A stretch of 25,634 nucleotides of DNA from DAOVVL01 sp965603095 (GCA_965603095.1 CBFDBQ010000031.1:1-25634); one strand, 5' to 3'; counted from the stretch's first letter, positions 1 through 8,639 are shown. Notes: generated from the letters alone by a model not told the origin. Made by a program: numbers and translations.

Positions 1-1947
1 TAATGCGTGCTCAATCAACCGACAAACGGTGGCAAGCGCAATTTCAGGACAGGCAAAATAAACGTAGCCATCGCCACCTTGAAAGCTAACTTCTTGTTTT
101 ACATTTATGCCTGCATCCTTGAATGCATTTCTGGCTTCGGGCGGATAGGTATAATCAAGCCTATCGGAAAAACTAAGCGGGTGTGCGCCTCGACCAATGG
201 ACTCGCCATGGGTGTCAAAAATAACAACATCAACGCCAGTTATTCCCGATTTTTTAATGCGTCGGGCCATTTTTATACGAACCCGTTCAATCGCCAATGA
301 TGCCGGAATTTGGCCGATATAACGCCCGGCATCGGAAAAACCGGTTTGAATGCACATCCGCCCACGGGCTTTTATATATTCAACATAATGTGGGTTTTCC
401 AGCAAATCGGTAACGATTTCATGGCCGTGCTCAAGGGCTTCGCCGGTTTCAAACAGGGGCGAAATATCTATTTTGTCGGCAACACCAAATAATTTAGCAA
501 AATACAGCGCCGATAAAACGGTAAAGGCCGTATTACATTCAGCAATTAAAAAACGAACCGGTTCGTCGTTATCAACGTATTTAATAAATTTTGCCACCAA
601 CATAAAAATACGCTTGGCGGTGGTGCGTTCACGCATTATCGAGCCAAAATTAACCGTTACCGGTTGCACCCCATCCAACAACTCACTAACCGCACGCAAA
701 TATGTTCTGCGGTTGGCCGGGTCTTCGGGCGAAGTAATGGGGCCAATTTCATGACGGATGGCATTGGTTAACTGGGTCGCATTAATGCGCACATGGGTTT
801 GGGCAAAGGCCAAACCAAAATTAGCCATTTCAGCCCTGAGCACTGCAAACAGTGTCGAAACTTTGGATCGCTTTTCGACCTCAATACCTAAAATATCAAC
901 CACGTTTGCCAACGAGACCAAGCGCTGTTCGGCGCTTTCAACCAAGGCACGAGAAAAAATGCCAACCTCATCAACATTGTTGGGGTCAGCCTTAAGCCGC
1001 TCCATATCGGATGCAAGAAGCGTTATTTGAGATTTAAGTATTTTACTAATCTGATTGATGCTTTCGCTTGAACCTGCATCAATGGCGGGGGCAGAAGACA
1101 GTTCAGAAATACTTTTCAGATAATCTTCCAGCGCAAGTTTTTCTAAATACATACGTGCGTTTAGGCTATCTGACCAACCTATGTCTGAACGTCCATCAAG
1201 ATCATAGCCAACCCAACTGGCGACCGTAAGCAGCTTTGGCTTTAGGCCTTGCCAATCGTTGGGATAAAGTTCAATTGCAACATCAAAAGCAACTTTATAA
1301 ACCCGTCTTATTGCACGGCGAATATTGGCTATGGCCATAAGCGCAAATTGCTGTTCATCGTCCAGCGTAATTGCACCACCGTCACCTTGTGCATTTTCGG
1401 CCACGCTTTTTGCCAACGTCATAAGGTCATCTTGAGAAAGTTTACCACCCGCGTTATCGCATCCGGTTGCAAGTGCAGCCAAGGTGATGGTCAAATCTTG
1501 AGAAATTGAAAAAGTCGGATGTGCGGTAATTACAATACCAAATGTTTCGCGTTCAATTTTGGCTTTGAATTTTTCAAACGGGATTACATTTCCATCTTCA
1601 TCATGGCCAAGTTTTTTAAACAAACTTGCTAAATGTTTTTCATTATCTGCCGGCGAGCATTCACCAACATATTCACGCAGTTTGCGGGCGCGATAAAAAA
1701 ATGCATCCATGGTCAAAAGGCGCACAAGCTCTTCTAGGCCAGCAAGATCAACTCGACCTTCCTGTACCATGGTGGAAATATAAAATGCCAGCCTACGCAC
1801 CGGAGACTGCAGGTGATTTTCCTCAGCCTCTTTTCCATAATTAGCCAGCGCTGCTGTGAGCTCGTCTCTGAGCTTGCAGGCGTTGGACAAAAGAGTCTTT
1901 TCGGCACCTAGAAAGTCTGCGGGCGAAACGGCGTCCGTTTTGGGCAT
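1..1947 (-). CDS. ppc: Phosphoenolpyruvate carboxylase-family protein, divergent, C-terminus cut by window edge
   Basis: Open for 649 codons from ATG at 1947 to the left edge, with AGGA 7 bases upstream of the start. PEP carboxylase (about 880-950 residues) makes oxaloacetate from PEP and bicarbonate. Matches to the family in order: TAHPTF with the catalytic His at 143 (E. coli His138); FGLAFAQTHVR with Arg387 (E. coli Arg396 region); LFETGEAL, retaining the metal-ligand Glu; GFSDAGRYIG, retaining the metal-ligand Asp but with Arg542 where E. coli has Lys546; then FDTHGESIGRGAHP at 577-590, which aligns without gaps to FHGRGGTVGRGGGP. In that loop the position of E. coli Arg581 is His, while the Arg587 equivalent is kept. 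Family membership is well supported over the whole visible length. Whether it has full canonical activity is open because the glycine loop is changed. About 230-300 C-terminal residues lie outside the window. It lies 95 bases downstream of the lipid-transport operon on the same strand and may be co-transcribed. Confidence 0.85.
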   Translation of the reverse strand, partial: MPKTDAVSPADFLGAEKTLLSNACKLRDELTAALANYGKEAEENHLQSPVRRLAFYISTMVQEGRVDLAGLEELVRLLTMDAFFYRARKLREYVGECSPADNEKHLASLFKKLGHDEDGNVIPFEKFKAKIERETFGIVITAHPTFSISQDLTITLAALATGCDNAGGKLSQDDLMTLAKSVAENAQGDGGAITLDDEQQFALMAIANIRRAIRRVYKVAFDVAIELYPNDWQGLKPKLLTVASWVGYDLDGRSDIGWSDSLNARMYLEKLALEDYLKSISELSSAPAIDAGSSESINQISKILKSQITLLASDMERLKADPNNVDEVGIFSRALVESAEQRLVSLANVVDILGIEVEKRSKVSTLFAVLRAEMANFGLAFAQTHVRINATQLTNAIRHEIGPITSPEDPANRRTYLRAVSELLDGVQPVTVNFGSIMRERTTAKRIFMLVAKFIKYVDNDEPVRFLIAECNTAFTVLSALYFAKLFGVADKIDISPLFETGEALEHGHEIVTDLLENPHYVEYIKARGRMCIQTGFSDAGRYIGQIPASLAIERVRIKMARRIKKSGITGVDVVIFDTHGESIGRGAHPLSFSDRLDYTYPPEARNAFKDAGINVKQEVSFQGGDGYVYFACPEIALATVCRLIEHAL

Positions 1948-1990
1948 TTTATTTCCTAAAGACACAGGCGGAGAATATTAAATCGCACGT

Positions 1991-2011
1991 CCGGGTTTTA
2001 ATATATCCCGG
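1991..2011. other. Short inverted repeat in the ppc leader
   Basis: CCGGG and CCCGG arms (1991-1995 and 2007-2011) flank an 11-base AT-only loop, between the lipoprotein stop and the ppc start. It could be a weak hairpin or a protein site in the ppc leader. There is no T-tract, so an intrinsic terminator is not supported. Confidence 0.3.
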
Positions 2012-2042
2012 CCAAATTTGCAATTATGGAGCGATATATGGC

Positions 2043-2645
2043 CTATTTTGCACTAATATCGGCCACAAAACGGGAGAAAACCTCTTCCGTTGCCTTTTCA
2101 ACCGCAGTTATGACGGAACCGACCGAATTATTTTTAGCCTCTACCATAGATTTATATTCATTCAGCACAATTAGTTCACCGTCCAAATTACGCCTAAGGC
2201 CAATTTCAAAAGAGGCAACGCCCGTATATTTTCTGCCGGTATAAATTTCCAAACGCTTGATACGGCCCAAAACCGAATATTCAGATGAAACCCTCATTTC
2301 CGGGGTCACTATCCGATTGGCCACTCCGGCGGCGCGCATATAACTGACCAGCGCGTCCTTGATAAGTGTGGGTGGGGATTCAATCCAAAAATGATAATTG
2401 TATTCACTAACCGAATTTGGGTTGGCATCGCTGCTATAAAGGATGGGGCGATTAGAGACCGAACCATCGGCAACAAAGCGCGCTATCTCTACCGTTGCGT
2501 CTTTCAATATCGAGCTTTGTTGAACGGATGCAGGTTTAGGTGAAATACGATAGAAATTATCCTGCGGAACCGTTGGTGCGGTTGAGCATGCGCTCAAAAC
2601 AAGTATTGATGCGGTCGCCACCATTGCAGATATAATTTTTCTCAT
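2043..2645 (-). CDS. ABC-transport auxiliary lipoprotein, PqiC-like
   Basis: 200 residues starting MRKIISAMVATAS, then a hydrophobic segment and the lipobox LSAC, so it is a predicted lipoprotein acylated at Cys. A longer start at 2657 exists. The start at 2645 is preferred because AGGTGGGA sits just upstream of it and because it gives a standard signal peptide. After the signal comes the pattern of the ABC_trans_aux/PqiC family: FYRISP, then 'PILYSSDANPNSVSEYNY' and 'WIESPPTLIKDALVSYMR'. Such lipoproteins accompany MCE-domain lipid transporters and are thought to act at the outer-membrane end of the system. It follows mlaD by 48 bases and closes the transporter operon. Its substrate cannot be read from sequence. 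Confidence 0.82.
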   Translation of the reverse strand: MRKIISAMVATASILVLSACSTAPTVPQDNFYRISPKPASVQQSSILKDATVEIARFVADGSVSNRPILYSSDANPNSVSEYNYHFWIESPPTLIKDALVSYMRAAGVANRIVTPEMRVSSEYSVLGRIKRLEIYTGRKYTGVASFEIGLRRNLDGELIVLNEYKSMVEAKNNSVGSVITAVEKATEEVFSRFVADISAK

Positions 2646-2693
2646 TTCCCACCTCATTTATTTATGATCTTTTATAGATAATTTTTAACGCCG

Positions 2694-3614
2694 TTATTGG
2701 CCGGGACCTTTTTCGCTGGGCGATGCGCCGGAAAGAAGAAGGCCTGGGTTTTGACGTATTTCTCGGCTGAACTCGAACATATTACGCGCGGTTCCTTCAA
2801 GATTTTGATTAACCGCATCAACATGACGAGCAAGAGAGTCTGCAACATGTTTTAAATCTGTAATCGAGCGGCGCACTTGTTCGCGGTTTTCACCAATCAT
2901 ACTGCCAGTCGTATCTAGCAATTTATCCAATTTAGATTGAGTTTTGTTCAAATCTTTTGCCAATCCGGCAAAGCTTGCGGTGCCTTCGTCTAAATTTTTT
3001 GCAATCCGCGGGGCGCGTTCGGAAAGATCGTCAGCCAGTGCTGCAAACTTTTTAACCATGCGTTCGCCGTCTTCTTCCAACAGCACACCTACGGTATCAA
3101 CCGTTGAAGCAAACGAGTCAGCGGTACGATTTATGGTTGCTAGAAGCGGGCGAATATCATTTTCAGCTATGTTTGATACTTCGCCAGCCATGTCTGACAT
3201 AACCGAAAATAAATCAGCCGCCTCGCGTCCGGCAACCTGAGCATCCGGTTTTAGTGCGGTGGCAGAACGTCCGGCATCAATATTAATTGAAATAGCAGAT
3301 AACAATCCAGAAGACCCGATTCGCGCAATGCTATCGCTAGGTATTTGCCAGCCTTCGGTGACCTCAAAATTTACCTTGAACTTCATTGCGCCACCTTCGA
3401 CAACAGGAATTACCTCTTCAACCTGGCCAACCGGATAGCCTTCATAAAAAACCTGAGTGCCGAACTTAACTCCGGTTACATTGCTGTATACGGAAAAATA
3501 TTTGTCTGTGGCTCCGGTTCGCCCAGTAAGTGTTGCCACCGCAAAAATAACACCAACCAATGCGGCAACAACAAACGCGCCAACAGCAACATAATTCATT
3601 TTTGGCGTATTCAT
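2694..3614 (-). CDS. mlaD: MCE/MlaD-family substrate-binding protein
   Basis: 306 residues. One N-terminal membrane helix (about residues 10-28, ending in AVATLTG) is followed by a single MCE domain (about 38-115). Typical MCE signatures there are 'YFSVYSNVTGVKFGTQVFYEG', 'PVGQVEEV' and 'SGLLSAISINI' (the last near the domain end). The C-terminal half (about 135-290) is charged and helical, probably coiled coil, which makes it much longer than E. coli MlaD (183 residues) and similar to longer MCE proteins. It is anchored in the inner membrane with the MCE ring in the periplasm, and would carry phospholipid or another lipid between the MlaFE transporter and periplasmic partners. Its ATG overlaps the mlaF stop by 4 bases (ATGA), which indicates translational coupling. 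Confidence 0.9.
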   Translation of the reverse strand: MNTPKMNYVAVGAFVVAALVGVIFAVATLTGRTGATDKYFSVYSNVTGVKFGTQVFYEGYPVGQVEEVIPVVEGGAMKFKVNFEVTEGWQIPSDSIARIGSSGLLSAISINIDAGRSATALKPDAQVAGREAADLFSVMSDMAGEVSNIAENDIRPLLATINRTADSFASTVDTVGVLLEEDGERMVKKFAALADDLSERAPRIAKNLDEGTASFAGLAKDLNKTQSKLDKLLDTTGSMIGENREQVRRSITDLKHVADSLARHVDAVNQNLEGTARNMFEFSREIRQNPGLLLSGASPSEKGPGQ

Positions 3615-4456
3615 GCCATATCCCCTTTTATATCTTCCCCTGTAAGTCTCTGCATATATTCATCCGGGTCAACGGCCTGATCTTCTGAACGGCGATTTAA
3701 CAGGTTTTGTATGCGTTCAGATGGATGTTTTCTTATTTCTTCGACCGTTCCTTGAAACAGGATATCGCCCCTATCTAACATGGTTATTCTATCGGCAATT
3801 TTAAATGCACTTTCCAATTCATGGGTAACCACAACGATTGTCATGCCCATGGCTTCGCGCAATGTAAGTATCAGATCATCAAGCGCGCTTGACACAACCG
3901 GGTCAAGGCCAGCTGACGGTTCATCAAAAAACAATATTTTTGGATCCATCACAATGGCCCGGGCCACAGCAGCGCGTTTTATCATACCACCAGAAAGCTC
4001 AGACGGCATAAGATCCTCAAATCCGGCTAAACTTACAACCTCCAGCTTCATTCGTGCCATGATTTCCATGGTTTTTCGGTCTAGCTTAGTGTGTTCATAT
4101 AGCGGCAACATTATATTTTCACCAACCGTCATTGAACTGAACAATGCGCCGCCCTGAAATGCCACTCCCAATTTTTTGCGGATATTAAAAAAATCTTTTT
4201 TTGAAATTTTTCCTATGTCATGACCAAGAATATTTATTGTGCCAGATGTTTGATTTTCCAGCGCCATTAGGTAGCGCAACAAGGTTGATTTACCCGAGCC
4301 AGAACCGCCCATAATGACCATTATCTCGCCCTCGACAATATCAAGGCTTACGCCATTTAATATCTTGCGGGTTCCGTAATGGGTTACCAGATCGCGCACC
4401 TCGATTACGTTTTCAGGGGCGACCTGTGGCGAGCTTTCAATTTTTTGTTCAACCAT
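3611..4456 (-). CDS. mlaF: ABC transporter ATPase, MlaF-type
   Basis: 281 residues. Walker A GGSGSGKST at 50-58, signature LSGGM, Walker B ILFFDEP followed by SAGLDPV, and the switch His in VVTHEL. These are the features of the Mkl/MlaF subfamily that powers MCE lipid transport at the cytoplasmic face. A run of G (GGGGGG) lies about 8-13 bases upstream of the ATG and can serve as the ribosome site. The C-terminal tail after about 245 (ERIQNLLNRRSEDQAVDPDEY) resembles the MlaF extension that in E. coli packs against partner subunits; that role here is inference. It lies between mlaE (26-base gap) and mlaD (4-base overlap). Confidence 0.93.
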   Translation of the reverse strand: MVEQKIESSPQVAPENVIEVRDLVTHYGTRKILNGVSLDIVEGEIMVIMGGSGSGKSTLLRYLMALENQTSGTINILGHDIGKISKKDFFNIRKKLGVAFQGGALFSSMTVGENIMLPLYEHTKLDRKTMEIMARMKLEVVSLAGFEDLMPSELSGGMIKRAAVARAIVMDPKILFFDEPSAGLDPVVSSALDDLILTLREAMGMTIVVVTHELESAFKIADRITMLDRGDILFQGTVEEIRKHPSERIQNLLNRRSEDQAVDPDEYMQRLTGEDIKGDMA

Positions 4457-4482
4457 TATTTGCCCCCCATTCTATTTTTGGC

Positions 4483-5298
4483 CTAGCGCGTAACCATAAA
4501 TGCAAAAAGCATATCGGTAATAACCAATGCTGAAATGCACTGTACAACTGCGCGGGTTGTGGCCTTGCCAACACCTTCGGCGCCGCCTTTGACCATAAGT
4601 CCGTTAAGAACACCAATAAGCGCTATCAGCACAGCAAAAATAACACTTTTACCAAGGCCATGCATAAGATCATCAACGGATAATATTTCAATGGTTTGGT
4701 CTATATAGGCTGCCATGGAAATATCCAATGCAAAGCCAACATATACGCCCGCAGCCCACAGCCCCATCATATCGCCAAAAAATGTAAGGGCCGGAACCAT
4801 AACCAAACAACCCAATAATGCCGGCACAACAAGAAAGCGTACGGGGTTTATTCCCATAACTTCAAGGGCGTCAATTTCTTGGCTTATTTTCATTGTCCCA
4901 AGACGTGCGGCCAGGGCCGAGCCAGAACGCCCAGCAACTAAAATGCCTGTGATTAACGGGCCAAATTCACGCACCATGGCAAATGCAATGCCAACAACCA
5001 CCCGGCTTTCGGCACCAAAAATCTTTAAAGTATAAATTCCTTGGATGGCAAGCATTATGCCAATGGTTCCTGCCATCATGCCAACTATGGGGATTGCACG
5101 AATTCCAATTTCCATCATTTCGCTAAATACAGATGCAATTCGTACCGGCTGCTTCAAGCTTGGCCCCATGACAAGCCAATACACGCTATCAGACAGCATT
5201 ACGCCATAGCGACCAATTTCTTCGAGCACGCCAGCTGCAGAACGCCCCATGTGATCAAAAAATCTTATTATAGGTTTTTGCTTTGTCTCGTTCGCCAT
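4483..5298 (-). CDS. mlaE: MlaE-family ABC transporter permease
   Basis: 271 residues with about five or six hydrophobic segments after an N-terminal amphipathic stretch (GRYGVMLSDSVYWLVMG). The hallmark MlaE segments are present: IGIRAIPIVGMMAGTIG, VREFGPLITGILVAGRSGSA, and the loop EIDALEVMGINPVRFLVVPA. It would form the membrane channel of the lipid transporter together with the ATPase and MCE protein. It starts 17 bases after the STAS gene stop with no clear Shine-Dalgarno motif, suggesting re-initiation from the upstream gene. Length fits the family (E. coli 260). Confidence 0.93.
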   Translation of the reverse strand: MANETKQKPIIRFFDHMGRSAAGVLEEIGRYGVMLSDSVYWLVMGPSLKQPVRIASVFSEMMEIGIRAIPIVGMMAGTIGIMLAIQGIYTLKIFGAESRVVVGIAFAMVREFGPLITGILVAGRSGSALAARLGTMKISQEIDALEVMGINPVRFLVVPALLGCLVMVPALTFFGDMMGLWAAGVYVGFALDISMAAYIDQTIEILSVDDLMHGLGKSVIFAVLIALIGVLNGLMVKGGAEGVGKATTRAVVQCISALVITDMLFAFMVTR

Positions 5299-5315
5299 AA
5301 TTTTTGTTTTATTGC

Positions 5316-5648
5316 CTATACGTTGCTGGAAAGTGCATCTTCAAGGGTTTTGTGAATGGTAAACACCCCATCAAGACGAGCTAGCTTGAGAACCCTTAAC
5401 GGTGCATCACCAAGAGCCGCTAAAGAAAACCCTAAATTTTTAGATCGCGCGGTTTGGAAAGCCTCAACCAATGATGCCACCCCGGAACTATCAATATAGC
5501 CGACGCCAGACATTTCCACGATTAACGGTTTTTTATTTGATACGTATTCAAGCAACGCATCCCTCAGTTTTGGTGAGGTCTGCAAATCTACCTCACCTTC
5601 AATCGCAATAATATTAACGCCATCTTTTTCTGAAATTACAATTTCCAT
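5316..5648 (-). CDS. STAS-domain protein (anti-sigma-factor-antagonist type; MlaB-like position)
   Basis: 110 residues that are essentially one STAS domain: EGEVDLQTSPKLRDAL, then VGYIDSSGVASLVEA with the D-S-S-G motif at 53-56. In SpoIIAA/RsbV proteins this motif carries the serine phosphorylated by the partner kinase. E. coli MlaB, a STAS subunit of MlaFEDB, occupies a similar genetic position. This protein could be a MlaB-like transporter subunit, a partner-switching antagonist, or both. A GGGGGGA run directly precedes the start. The regulator with kinase-like and phosphatase domains lies 52 bases upstream, which favours phosphorylation control (inference). Confidence 0.88.
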   Translation of the reverse strand: MEIVISEKDGVNIIAIEGEVDLQTSPKLRDALLEYVSNKKPLIVEMSGVGYIDSSGVASLVEAFQTARSKNLGFSLAALGDAPLRVLKLARLDGVFTIHKTLEDALSSNV

Positions 5649-5700
5649 CTTCCCCCCAATTATTAGGTATTCTTTATTGTTTCCCTCAATATTGCTTATC

Positions 5701-7473
5701 CTATTTCAATGACTTGCTCAGCACCAGAAGGTTTCCCTTGTTATTTTCTTGGCCATCTTCGGGAATCTTGAATTCCACCCTGTCCATTACCTCATTTATA
5801 AAGTGCGTGCCTAAGCCACCTGGTCGAATATCGTCTAATTCCCGGGGATGAACCTTGTTTGGATCAGTTCTTGGGGCAAAATCACGAATGCCTATTATAA
5901 GTGATTGCTGAGTGCGGGAGACATTTATAATCATTTCATTTTTATTTTTTTCAGGCTTTATTCCAGCATACGCATGCCTGATTATATTTTGACAGGCTTC
6001 ATCCACGGATAGCACTATATCTTGCACCGTATCCTTGCCTAGACCACAAGAGGACGAGGCGCTTTCCACCACCCGGCGAACTATTTGCAAACTTTCAGGC
6101 CGCGCAGGAACTGAAATCTGTGCAATTTCTTTGCTTGAATTAATTTCTTCATCAACCGTATTGATCTGATCATCATTTTTGCAGCGCTCTTTAAAAGCCG
6201 CAACATCATCCACAACTAAAATGGTTACATCATCACGGAGAAGGTCTGAGCCTCTTTTCAAATGCTGGGCAACACCGTGGATGCGCTCAGCTGGAGGGAG
6301 ATCATTGCCTTCTTTAATAAGGCTGTTAAATCCTTCGGCGCCTAACTCTTCTTCACCGATATAACCTTCGGTTACCCCATCGGTGAAAATATAAAAAGCG
6401 CCGCCTTCAAGGTTAATGACTGTTTCTTCAGGAGTTTTTCCCATTCCAATATCTGGTAAAATACCAACCGGTGGCATGGATGCTTCAAAATCATCAATAC
6501 TGCCATCGGTGCGATGAAGAAGCGGCGGTTCGTGCCCGGCGTTGGCAAAGCGAACCGTTCCCGTTTCCGGATCGTAAACACCAACCAGCATTGTTACGAA
6601 CATGCCGCGCGACGCAGTTTCATTTATTTCAGCATTTATTTTTGCAATTAAAATTCCAGGATAAGGGGTTTCTTTCCCTAGGCACCTGAACAAGCTTGCA
6701 GTCTTTGCCATCATCAATGCGGCGTTCATGCCCTTGCCCGAAACATCGGCCAAGGTGAAACAAGTACGGCCATCTTCGAGAACAAAAAAATCAAAGAAAT
6801 CGCCAGACACCACCCTTGCTGGCAGATTTACACCGGCCACCGGGCTATCTGGTTCACCCTCTGGCGGCAACAAACTTTTCTGGATTTCCGCCGCCAGCTC
6901 CAGTTCGCGAGCCATTTTTTCTTTTTCAACCAGCTCAACCGCCATGCGCGCATTTAAAATAGTAAGGCTTGCCGATGCGGCCAGTGTTTCAAGTAATTTT
7001 AGGTCCTCGTTTGTAAAAAGGTTATCGCCACCTTTTTTGTTGACCATTTCTATGGCGCCAATTTTTTCACCCTTAACTGCAAGCGGTGCACACAAAATAG
7101 AGCGAGTTGTAAATCCGCTCCCTTGATCAACCTCAATATTAAAATTGGGATCCTTTGTAACGTCGCGCACTATCTCTGCATGGCTGGAGTTTACCGTACG
7201 TCCAACAATGCCGTCATCGGCGCCTATGGTAAGCCCAGTTATATCAACTGGGCCAAAGCTGGCGTTACAAGCCAACTTATCTCCATCGTCGTTTAATAGA
7301 AAAAGCGCCCCACCTTCGGCTTTGAGTGTAAGGGCAATACGTTCAAGGCCAGATTTAAAAACAGAGCTAATATCTCCCGATGCTGCAAAATCCCGGCCCA
7401 TATCTGCCAGAAGATCTAGCTGAGCAGCGCTTCCCTTGCCAACTTTGACAATATTTTCATTATGGGCCGACAA
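5701..7473 (-). CDS. GAF-PP2C(SpoIIE/RsbU)-GHKL(RsbW-like) partner-switching regulator
   Basis: 590 residues from a TTG start at 7473, chosen because GGGGAG lies 6 bases upstream. A longer frame from ATG 7629 would add 52 residues that look non-coding. Domains: GAF about 18-175 (sensory); helical linker with AAEIQKSLLPP (193-205), typical of RsbU-type enzymes; PP2C/SpoIIE phosphatase about 210-425 with metal-binding Asp in GDFFDFF (225/228), LADVSGKGMNAA (243), FTDGVTEG (365) and RDDVT (414-415); C-terminal GHKL ATPase about 450-590 with N-box DEACQN (491-496), RDFAP (530-534) and GGLG (552-555). One protein therefore carries both a Ser phosphatase and an RsbW-like kinase domain. The obvious target is the STAS protein encoded next. 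It heads the mla operon, so it may link a small-molecule or redox signal to lipid transport. An anti-sigma role elsewhere cannot be excluded. Confidence 0.9.
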   Translation of the reverse strand: MSAHNENIVKVGKGSAAQLDLLADMGRDFAASGDISSVFKSGLERIALTLKAEGGALFLLNDDGDKLACNASFGPVDITGLTIGADDGIVGRTVNSSHAEIVRDVTKDPNFNIEVDQGSGFTTRSILCAPLAVKGEKIGAIEMVNKKGGDNLFTNEDLKLLETLAASASLTILNARMAVELVEKEKMARELELAAEIQKSLLPPEGEPDSPVAGVNLPARVVSGDFFDFFVLEDGRTCFTLADVSGKGMNAALMMAKTASLFRCLGKETPYPGILIAKINAEINETASRGMFVTMLVGVYDPETGTVRFANAGHEPPLLHRTDGSIDDFEASMPPVGILPDIGMGKTPEETVINLEGGAFYIFTDGVTEGYIGEEELGAEGFNSLIKEGNDLPPAERIHGVAQHLKRGSDLLRDDVTILVVDDVAAFKERCKNDDQINTVDEEINSSKEIAQISVPARPESLQIVRRVVESASSSCGLGKDTVQDIVLSVDEACQNIIRHAYAGIKPEKNKNEMIINVSRTQQSLIIGIRDFAPRTDPNKVHPRELDDIRPGGLGTHFINEVMDRVEFKIPEDGQENNKGNLLVLSKSLK

Positions 7474-7479
7474 GTGATT

Positions 7480-7485
7480 CTCCCC
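7480..7485 (-). promoter_or_regulatory. Shine-Dalgarno site deciding a TTG start
   Basis: On the minus strand this reads GGGGAG, 6 bases before TTG at 7473. It supports that start for the PP2C regulator over the upstream ATG at 7629, which has no comparable site. Confidence 0.6.
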
Positions 7486-7724
7486 ATTCAAATTGCAGTA
7501 AAACGATGATTTTCCCGCAACCGTATAGATGCAAAAAACGTAATATAAACAAAGTGATCTTCCATATTTATGGCTATATTCGTAATTAAAAATGGTCGTT
7601 TGTGCAACGATACTCATGCTATTCAACAAGAAAAGGTCTTAATTAGCATTATTCTAATAAGCAAACACTTGCATTCACCCCCCCAAAACCGACAGTTTCG
7701 CTAGCATTTCAAGGGATAACAAGA

Positions 7725-7753
7725 TTGACACTTGGCTTTCTACATAATACTTA
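7725..7753 (+). promoter_or_regulatory. Candidate sigma70-type promoter for the cox operon
   Basis: A perfect TTGACA (7725-7730) is followed after 17 bases by TACTTA, a weak -10 match. A second TTGACT lies at 7764. The region is the only sizeable gap upstream of coxC. The gap 7474-7874 also serves the divergent minus-strand operon, but no convincing promoter was seen for that direction. Confidence 0.35.
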
Positions 7754-7759
7754 AGTGTC
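7727..7759. promoter_or_regulatory. Inverted repeat overlapping the candidate cox promoter
   Basis: GACACTT (7727-7733) and AAGTGTC (7753-7759) are perfect 7-base inverted arms, 26 bases centre to centre. They overlap the TTGACA box and the candidate -10 box. The arrangement suits a dimeric regulator binding, or looping across, the core promoter. This is sequence pattern only; no regulator is identified. Confidence 0.35.
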
Positions 7760-7874
7760 CACATTGACTTTAATCTATATGAGTTAGTGTTATTGTTTTT
7801 TTAGCTTCTACGGGGGGGTCTCGTAGTGGCGTTATTCTTATTATTATTATTAACCCAAACAATGGGGAGGGACT

Positions 7875-8639
7875 ATGACTACAGACGCACATTCAGCAGC
7901 GCACGCTCATCACTGGGAGTGGAGCTGGGCACCAATGGCTGTGGTTGCCGGAGCTTTTTTCCTGCTACCAATGACTTTTGCTAGCCACTTCGTTTATGAA
8001 ACCAACATGGTAACTATAATTACAGCTGCTATCGGTGTGGTTTTCACACTTGCAGGCGTTGCCAAATGGGTGGACGAAGGCCTTACCGAGACACCGCTTA
8101 TTGCAAACGTGTCCACCATCGGCCTTCCAATATTTATTCTTTCTGAAATTTTCATCTTCCTTTCGCTGTTTGCCAGCTATTGGATGATGCGCCTTGGCGT
8201 CGATGCCTGGCCACCAGCAGGAACACCAGAAATCAACAAGGTAATCCCGTTGATCATGACGGTAATTCTTGTTTCATCTTCAGTCACCATTCACATGGGC
8301 GAAGAAAAGCTTGAACATGGTGACCGTTCTGGTTTCAACAAATGGCTAATAATCACCATTATTTTGGGAATTATTTTCCTTGGCTTCACAGGCTATGAAT
8401 ATAGCCACCTGATTGGTGCAGGATTTATTCCATCCACAAACATCTACTCTACCGCATTCTATACAATTACTGGTTTTCACGCTTCGCACGTGCTCATCGG
8501 TATTGCGGTATTCATAGCTGTTTTGCTGCCATCACTGGGCGGGCGCACAAACAAGGCTTTTGTTACTTGTGCTTCCGTTTACTGGCACTTTGTGGACGTT
8601 GTTTGGTTCTTCGTCGCTTCCCAGATTTACTTCTGGTAA
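7875..8639 (+). CDS. coxC: Cytochrome c oxidase subunit III
   Basis: 254 residues with seven predicted membrane helices. Family marks are the early WSWAPMAVV, LSEIFIFLSLFASYWMM with the conserved Glu of subunit III, TGYEYSHL, TGFHASHVLIG and the terminal YWHFVDVVWFFV. It belongs to the core of an A-type haem-copper oxidase in the cytoplasmic membrane. GGGAGG lies just upstream of the ATG. It is the first gene of a unit coxC-SCO-coxB-coxA. That order is unusual for alphaproteobacteria, where coxC normally lies downstream of coxA and ctaG. It is followed after 30 bases by the SCO gene. Confidence 0.93.
   Translation: MTTDAHSAAHAHHWEWSWAPMAVVAGAFFLLPMTFASHFVYETNMVTIITAAIGVVFTLAGVAKWVDEGLTETPLIANVSTIGLPIFILSEIFIFLSLFASYWMMRLGVDAWPPAGTPEINKVIPLIMTVILVSSSVTIHMGEEKLEHGDRSGFNKWLIITIILGIIFLGFTGYEYSHLIGAGFIPSTNIYSTAFYTITGFHASHVLIGIAVFIAVLLPSLGGRTNKAFVTCASVYWHFVDVVWFFVASQIYFW

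Noticed and set aside
7..1844. Plus-strand open frames of 60-97 residues across the left end
   Set aside because: They are shadows of the minus-strand PEP carboxylase frame, which is open for 649 codons and carries family motifs.
1991..2011. Intrinsic terminator between the mla operon and ppc
   Set aside because: The stem is only 5 bases with an 11-base loop and no T-tract follows on the minus strand.
7474..7629. N-terminal extension of the PP2C regulator from ATG 7629
   Set aside because: The 52 added residues are Tyr/Cys-rich and unlike a domain, with no ribosome site. TTG 7473 has GGGGAG at ideal spacing.
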